Assembly: GCA_964017045.1 (NCBI GenBank)
Contig: OZ024809.1
Span: 30,835,354 to 30,899,353, forward strand
Origin: Omphiscola glabra
Taxonomy: Eukaryota; Mollusca; Gastropoda; Lymnaeidae
Direction: 5' to 3'
Length of the DNA: 64,000 bases
The notes under the pieces were generated by a model. It was not told the DNA's origin. It searched no databases and was given only the letters and a program-made list of their open reading frames with translations. Of this stretch, positions 48,901-57,900 are shown piece after piece (within the stretch, counting starts at the first letter, position 1; the number at the start of each line of letters is the position of its first letter). Made by a program: the position numbers and the translations under genes.

Positions 48901-51900
48901 GGTGTACCTTGATAGGTAAATGGATCATGATCAAAACAGATACACCTACTTATAATTTGGCAGGGATGATTGTAGAAATTTAACAAACGCAATAGGCACA
49001 AATTTAACTTCCTATTAATTTAAAGGTCAACCTTGTTGATATAATAAAAACTAGCTGTGCTGCTTGTGGGACCCCATTTGATGTTTCCTTCCCATTAGAA
49101 TTTGACTGCATTTAGTGTAACACAATTTACTAGCTATGCCCCCACCGCAGTTGTATAAGAAGTTAACTGTACTTCATGCCACTTACTAGCAGTGCTGCTG
49201 GTGCCACCCCAGTTTACGGCACCCCCATCAGGTCCTCCCCAGTTGATAGATGTGGCTGTGGTGGCAGGGGCAGAGAACGCATTGTCAAGATCTGCCAGGG
49301 CGGCGTATTTATCCCCACCAAAAACCGGTTTTCCTGAGGGAGGCTTGGTGGCCGGGGGCTGGGCCGATGGCTGGCCAATGCCTACGGGCTGGAGTGGAGC
49401 TGTGGAAGAGAAGATGCAAACATCTACAGCACTGTTTCTGAACCCATCCACAAGAGACATTGCGATTTCCAGGAGTTTTCATTGCACCCTTTGAACTCCC
49501 CTTAAATTAGTTGACAATGTTCAAAACCTAAATCAGCTTGACTATAATAAAATAATTTTACTAACAAAAATAGTGACGTTGGGTGGGGCAGTGACGTTGG
49601 GTGTGGCAGTGACGTCGGGTGGGACAGTGACGTCGGGTGGGGCAGTGACGTTGGGTGGGGCAGTGACGTTGGGTGTGGCAGTGACGTCGGGTGGGGCAGT
49701 GACATCGGGTGGGGCAGAGACATTGGGTGGGACAGTGACATCGGGTGGGGCAGTGACGTTGGGTGGGGCAGTGACATTGGGTGGGTGGGGCAGTGACATC
49801 GGGTGGGGCAGTGACGTTGGGTGGGGCAGTGATGTTGGGTGGGGCAGTGACATCGGTGGGTGGGGCAGTGACGTCGGGTGGGGCAGTGACGTCGGTTGGG
49901 GCAGTGACGTTGGGTGGGGCAGTGACGTTGGGTGAGGCAGTGACGTTAGGTGGGGCAGTGACGTCGGGAGGGGCAGTGACGTGGGGTGGGGCAGTGATGT
50001 CGGGTGGGGCAGTGACATGGGGTGGGCAGTGATGTTGGGCGGGGCAGTGACGTTGGGTGGGGTAACAATGTTATTTATTTGTTCGTGTCATCCACAGCAG
50101 TAGAGTAAAAAAAAAAATCTAAAATATATTAATTTATTACTTTTCACCAGTCGGTTTTGAAAAATGTTTCAAGAAATCAATTTCAAGGGAATAACTTTCT
50201 TTCCAACCCAATGTTAAATTCAAGAAGTCAAGTCAATCATTTCCAACCCAATGTTAAATTCAAGAAGTCAAGTCAATCATTTCCAACCCAATGTTAAATT
50301 CAAGAAGTCAAGTCAATCATTTCCAACCCAATGTTAAATTCAAGAAGTCAAGTCAATCATTTCCAACCCAATGTTAAATTCAAGAAGTCAAGTCAATCAT
50401 TTCCAACCCAATGTTAAATTCAAGAAGTCAAGTCAAGTCAAGTCAATCATTGTCCACATACATCATTTGGCTCCAACAAGCCGGGCAAACTAATCTGTCC
50501 ACATAAACAGCAAGTGTCATCACAATAAACTAATCTGTCAACATAAACAGCAAGTGTCATCACAATAAACTAATCTGTCAACATAAACAGCAAGTGTCAT
50601 CACAATAAACTAATCTGTCAACATAAACAGCAAGTGTCATCACAATAAACTAATCTGTCAACATAAACAGCAAGTGTCATCACAATAAAGGTCAACGCTG
50701 CAGGACAACAGATTTTTTTTTTCTGATGTATGGCCAGGATCCCTGATATATGGCCAGGATCCCTGATATATGACCAAAATTCCTGATATATGGCCAGGAT
50801 CACCGATATATGGCTAGGATTCCTGATTATGGCCAGGATTGACCAAATAATATATGCATTTGTAGCCAACATTTGTTTTTCATTGGCCCATTTTTTGTAC
50901 TCTGTGAAAATCAGCTTACTTTGGCCCCGTTAAGCAACCTTGACCCCGTTCAGCAACCTTGACCCGGTTTCAAACTCATTCTGGTAGAAATCATTCTGTT
51001 TATGTCTATTTTTAGAGCCACTGTTAATATCAGAAGCTGGTTTGCACCATATTCCTGCTTTGGAGTAGCTACATTACAATTCTATGTGTAAAGACCTAAA
51101 AGTTCTAAACTATAATTCTATGTGTAAAGAACTACACGTTCTAAACTATAATTCTATGTGTAAAGAACTACAAGTTCTAAGCTATAATTATATGTGTAAA
51201 GACCTACAAGTTCTAAGTTATAATTCTATGTGTAAAGACCTACAAGTACTAAGCTATAATTCTTTGTGTAAAGACCTACAAGTTCTAAGCTATAATTCTA
51301 TGTGTAAAGACCTACAAGTACTAAGCTATAATTATATGTGTAAAGATCTACAAGTTCTAAGCTATAATTCTATGTATAAAGACCTACAAGTTCTAAGCTT
51401 GCATATAATTCTATGTGTATAGACCTACAAGTTCTAAGCTTGCATTAGGTCACCCCCTAGGTACGCCACTGGTGCTAGTCACAAAGGTCACTGGTTCAAC
51501 CCTTAAGCCAATTCACTTAAATTAAACATATTTTAACCTACATTTTAAATACAATTTTTTTAATTAAACACAAAAATTGTGACCATTTCTTTTCTTCAAG
51601 TTTATAAAAGTATTTTGGTCTTAGTGTTTCCCTCTGAGACTAGTATTGCCTGACAGGCTGAGCTCAGGGCTTACATAACAGAATTACCTCACACAGCCCT
51701 TATGTCAAGTTTTGCTTATGTAATCCCATGAGTAATTGTTCTCATTGTGGCTCAGCAGTGGATTATATTAAAAGAAAGCTTTAGGTTCCATTTATAGCTG
51801 GCTGTGTCCTAACCAGGGATGCCTACATTATGTTTATGGGGTGCCTACATGCATACCAGTGTTGGGGGGAGGGGGAAAGAGTGAGTGGGGGCTCACAAAC

Positions 51901-54900
51901 ATTGAGTGTGGAGGGGACAGTGACTGAAGGATGATGGTAAAAAAAAAAATTATAAGAAAGAATTCTAAGGCATAGTCATGGTCTTTTTTCTTTAGCAAAT
52001 TCTTATCCGTTAGCTTTGGAATTTGCAGAACAATTCTGAAAAAATGATTTTGGGGTTTGTGTGGTCAGATGAAAAAAAAAATAAAATATTTATCATTTTA
52101 CTTAAAATGTGTTTCCTTCTCTAATCTAATTATTTATATATATATATAAAAAAACACTTTTTTATATCTCTAATCTAATTATTTATATAAAAACACTTTA
52201 TATCTTAATCTAATTATTTATATAAAAAAAAATGCTTTTTTATATCACTAATCTAATTATTTTTTTAACTACAGAGAAAGAGTGTAGTTAACAACCAGGA
52301 ACTGAATTCAGTCAAAGGCGGGGTGTGAGCCTCTTGATCCTGCAAGTCTCATCACCAATGGCAACGGCGGAGAGATGCTTAGGCTGATGTAAAAACTTAA
52401 GAGTTTTACAGCACTGCGGTGTGAAAACTGACACACAAGCATCAAAATAAAAACCCACCAGAAAACTTACTATTTGAAATAGGAAATGCTTGCTGGGGTA
52501 CATGGACTGGGGCTGTGGCTTGGGGGTGCGCAGCTTGGGGGTGCGCTGTTTGGGGGTGTGCTGTTGTTGCTGTGCTGAAATTGTCAAAGTTGCTGAAGTC
52601 TGCAAAACCTCCCGCTGTGGAAAACAAAATTAAGATAATTCGCATATTCTTGAAATATTAAAATTGCACAATGCATATTAATGATTATTGAAACATTTAA
52701 AAGAAATGAAATATCCCTATAACATCTATATCATTAATTTGTTTGCTTCAACTAATCTTCATGCAGAAGTCAAACCAATTATTGGGTAAGAGAAGTCTGA
52801 TTTTAAACCGATTTAGTTTTTTTAATTATAAATTATCTTAATTATGCATCATAATATAGATGGTAATCCACTGTAAGCATTCATAAAGACAGACTGACAT
52901 CATAATATAGATGGTAATCCACTGTAGAATTCCTAAAGTCAGACTGACATCATAATATAGATGGTAATCCACTGTATGCATTCCTCAAGTCAGACTGACA
53001 TCATAATATAGAAGGTAATCCACTGTATGCATTCCTAAAGTCAGACTGACATCAAAATATAGATGGTAATCCACTGTATGCATTCCTCAAGTAAGACTGA
53101 CATAATATATCAAGATGGTAAGCAACTGTATGCATTCCTCAAGTCAGACTGACATCATATATCAAGATGGTAGGCCACTGTTCAAAGTACATCTGTTTAA
53201 AGTGCTGACCAAGCAACTCTCTCCACATCTCATAATTATAACGATCAGTAATTGTTTGGCACTGCAGTTAATCCTGAGAGCTTGCAGCTTTTACTTTTGC
53301 ACACGTGCAACGTATGCACACAACAGACGACTTAGGATTTGATTGTGAGTCGTATGTGGCAGAGAAAAAAAATTTTAAGTTTCTTTTTTTTGTTAAAGAC
53401 AGCTTTACCCTGAAAAATTATGGTTTATTTAGGCATTGCTGTTACCGGTTTATTGTGTGCAAGTAATACACTGGATAGAATTTGTATGGATAATAAATTA
53501 ATAACAAGATTTGGTTATAAACCAAATTCAAAATTTTTCCATAGCTGCCATGTCTTTTTCCTGTTTCGGTTTTAAATTTTACTTCCACCCACTACCTTTC
53601 CATTCTTCCGAACTTTGTTTTTGTCAGGGACTTGTGTCCATTCTTATTCTTTCATTTTTAGGTAGAATACATGTATTTATGTATATGTGTGTATATATAT
53701 ATGTATATATATAAATATAATGTAAATTTAATGTACACTCATATGAATGTTTTTTGGTGTACTGATGAAGGCATTTGCCGAAACGTTTGCCTTTGAATTA
53801 TGTGTAACCATAATTAAAGCTGGATCTATATTGTTTTATTCCCACAACTTGTGTTTAATTAGTCTCCTGGAAAGCTTCATGGCAGTCCAACACTCTTACA
53901 ATTTATAAGGGTGCGTTATTTTATGACATAGAGCAAATATCTGAGCCGCCAATTGATGCTGTATGCTGATAAATTAAATATCTCATCAACACTGTGTATG
54001 ATAAAAAATTTCCATGACAAAATTGATCAACAATTTAAATTATTGAAACAATTCAAAGATATATTTATATATAGAATTAATTTCAAAACTTCTAATTAAA
54101 AATAAAATTATCTTTTAATTTGCTTAATTTTAATTGAATGACGGCACTATGCTGTCCCCCATCAGCGCTTTCAGGCCGGCATGTTGAGATTGAAAACTAC
54201 TTAAATCTGTTAAGGTTGGGGGCCCTATTCCAATTGTAATTACAAAAATAACCTTCGGAAATGCCTCAAGTAATGGTTTTTGTCCAACCTTTGACCTCCC
54301 ATTAATTATGCCCCTTATATTGTGCCCCTCAGCACCCACAAACAACTGACCAACAAGTAATTGCTCCCAACCTCAACTCAGTTATGCCCCCTATATGGTG
54401 CCCCTCAACTCAGTTATGCCCTATACAAATGCCCACAGGGCAAGGGGCTTTTCAAATACTGCTCCTGGAAAACTGTCATGGAGTTTTACATTCCCAGCCC
54501 CACCAGAGCAAGTATAACCAGAGCAAGTATAACCAGAGCAAGTATAACCAGGGCAAGTATAACCAGAGCAAGTATAACTTTATTGCTTACAGCTCTTACA
54601 GATACACACACATTAAGTTTTTTTAATGGTTAAAACATGTCAATGGCAACCTAAAAAACCCCCAGCTTTCACTTTCTATATCCATATTGTTAATACTTAG
54701 CTACAGTTTTAAAAGGATCAACGAGCTTTAAAATGACACCAAAACGGTAGAACTTACCATCACCGTGGCTGTTGCTGGCCTGAGCGCTGGATGCAAAAGG
54801 GTCACCACCAATCTCCCCGAGCAGGTCAAAGCCCGATGCTCCTCTAGGCGCCGCTGATGTCTGCTGTGAGCTGGCATGTGCGTTGTTGACAGCGGGCGGG

Positions 54901-57900
54901 GATTTGAACCCTCCTGGCAGGGGAACGGAGACTGTGACTGGTGCGTGGCAGGCCGGTGGTGTCTGCATGATCAGAATTTTACCTTTTTTCTAAAGGTAAT
55001 TTACAGGAGTATTGTATATTCCTAGTAGTTTGTGGTGTGTAAAGGACAAAGATGGGTGGCGGCGGCTAGTGCTGCCTAGACATGCACACAACACAATGCC
55101 CTACAAGAGGTTTTACGGTGTGATGTTATGATACGTGTTCAATATTGATAACAGGTCTATCATCGTGATATCTCAACTAATGAGATAACAAATATTCAGT
55201 GCAACGCTGTTACTTAACACAATGGTGTTCAAACTTTTCATCTAAACAGCCTCGACGCTCTTTATCGGGTGAATAAATAATTTAATTAAGAGTTGAAAAA
55301 AAAAACAAAAAAACGAACGATGAATAAGACGCACATCTCCAACATAGCAATGTTGATTAATTCTCAACAGACGTAGTATATGGACCGACTTTCTTAAAAC
55401 TTCTCCTCAAAGAGTTCATGGCATATGAATATATAAAACAAGGCCAAATTGTACAAGTTGTATTGTGTACTTGACATAGTGTACAAGTTGTATTGTGTAC
55501 TTGACATAGTGTACAAGTTGTATTGGAGCACATGACATAGTGTACCAGTTGTATTGTGTACTTGACATAGTGTACAAGTTGTATTGCAGCACATGACATA
55601 GTGTACAAGTTGTATTGCAGCACATGACATAGTGTACAAGTTGTATTGTGTACTTGACATAGTGTACAAGTTGTATTGCAGCACATGACATAGTGTACAA
55701 GTTGTATTGTGTACTTGACATAGTGTACAAGTTGTATTGTGTACTTGACATAGTGTACAAGTTGTATTGTGTACTTGACATAGTGTACAAGTTGTATTGT
55801 GTACTTGACATAGTGTACAAGTTGTATTGTGTACTTGACATAGTGTACAAGTTGTATTGTGCACTTGACATAGTGTACAAGTTGTATTGCAGCACATGAC
55901 ATAGTGTACAAGTTGTATTGTGTACTTGACATAGTGTACAAGTTGTATTGTGTACTTGACATAGTGTACAAGTTGTATTGCAGCACATGACATAGTGTAC
56001 AAGTTGTATTGCAGCACTTGACATAGTGTACAAGTTGTATTGCAGCACATGACATAGTGTACAAGTTGTATTGCAGCACATGACATAGTGTACAAGTTGT
56101 ATTGCAGCACATGACATAGTGTACAAGTTGTATTGCAGCACATGACATAGTGTACAAGTTGTATTGCAGCACTTGACATAGTGTACAAGTTGTATTGCAG
56201 CACTTGACAAAGTGTACAAGTTGTATTGGAGCACATGACATAGTGTACAAGTTGTATTGCAGCACTTGACATAGTGTACAAGTTGTATTGCAGCACTTGA
56301 CATAGTGTACAAGTTGTATTGGAGCACATGACATAGTGTACAAGTTGTATTGCAGCACTTGACATAGTGTACAAGTTGTATTGGAGCACTTGACAAAGTG
56401 TACAAGTTGTATTGGAGCACATGACATAGTGTACAAGTTGTATTGCAGCACTTGACATAGTGTACAAGTTGTATTGGAGCACTTGACAAAGTGTACAAGT
56501 TGTATTGGAGCACTTGACATAGTTTACAAGTGTTGTAGGAGATTTTGACAAAGTGTACAAGTTGTATTGCAGCGCTTCAAAAAGTGTACAAGTTGTATTG
56601 CAGCACTCGACATTTTGTCCAAGAAATATGTGGAATAGACCATGGATATCAATATTTTAATTATGACAAAGACCCCACCACAAACCAATTGTATGCAACA
56701 TATTATTCAGTGTACAAAGTCTGGGTCTAATAAATTCTATTTAAACATAAAGAGAAACCATACAGCTGTATGATAGCATGGGTGCTGCCTCGGATGAAAC
56801 CGTTGCATACAAGAAACCAGACAGGTGTATGATAACGAGGGTGCCACCCTTGCATTAACCCAGCGTGTCACACCAGCTGGTGCATGGCACAAAGCCTGTC
56901 ACACTTATCTTTGTGGTCCCATTGTTTCAAAATGAAGTCAGTGGGTTGGACCAAGTGTTTGGTTATCAAGTAAAATTATTGACCCGGTATGCGACTCTCC
57001 CATCAAACAAGTTGACAGGTATGAAATATCAGGAAGTGAATATTGTCAAGCAGCTCCAATACACAGACACATTGGCCAGGGTGTTTTGAAATTGTGGCAC
57101 CCTTATACTAACATACAAGACTAGTATCCAGAACATACAAGTCTAGTACTTAGAAAAGATAAGACTAGTACACGGAACATACAAAATACTCAGAAAAGAC
57201 AAGACCAGTACTCAGAAAAGACAAGACCAGTATTCAGAACATACAAGACCAGTATTCAGAACATACAAGAACAGTATTCAGAACATACAAGAACAGTATT
57301 CAGAACATACAAGAACAGTATTCAGAACATACAAGAACAGTATTCAGAACATACAAGACAAGTATTTAGAACATACAAGACTAGTATTCAGAACATACAA
57401 GACCAGTATTCAGAACATACAAGACAAGTATTTAGAACATACAAGACCAGTATTCAGAACATACAAGACCAGTATTCAGAAAAGACAAGACTAGTACTCA
57501 GAAAAGGCAAGACTAGTACTCAGAAAAGACAAGACTAGTACACAGAAAAGACAAGACTAGTACTCAGAAAAGACAAGACTAGTACACAGAAAAGACAAGA
57601 CTAGTACTCAGAAAAGACAAGACTAGTACACATAGCATAAATGTCTAGTACTCAGAAAAGACAAGACTAGTACACATAACATACAAGTCTAGTACTCAGA
57701 AAAGACAAGACTAGTACTCAGAAAAGACAAGACTAGTACACAGAAAAGACAAGACTAGTACACAGAAAAGACAAGACTAGTGCACAGAAAAGACAAGACT
57801 GGTACACAGAAAAGACAAGACTAGTACACAGAAAAGACAAGACTAGTGCACAGAAAAGACAAGACTGGTACACAGAAAAGACAAGACTGGTACACAGAAA

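Noticed and set aside
55357..56560. Three overlapping 365-388 residue frames on the minus strand
   Set aside because: All come from the same stop-free 30/31-bp repeat.
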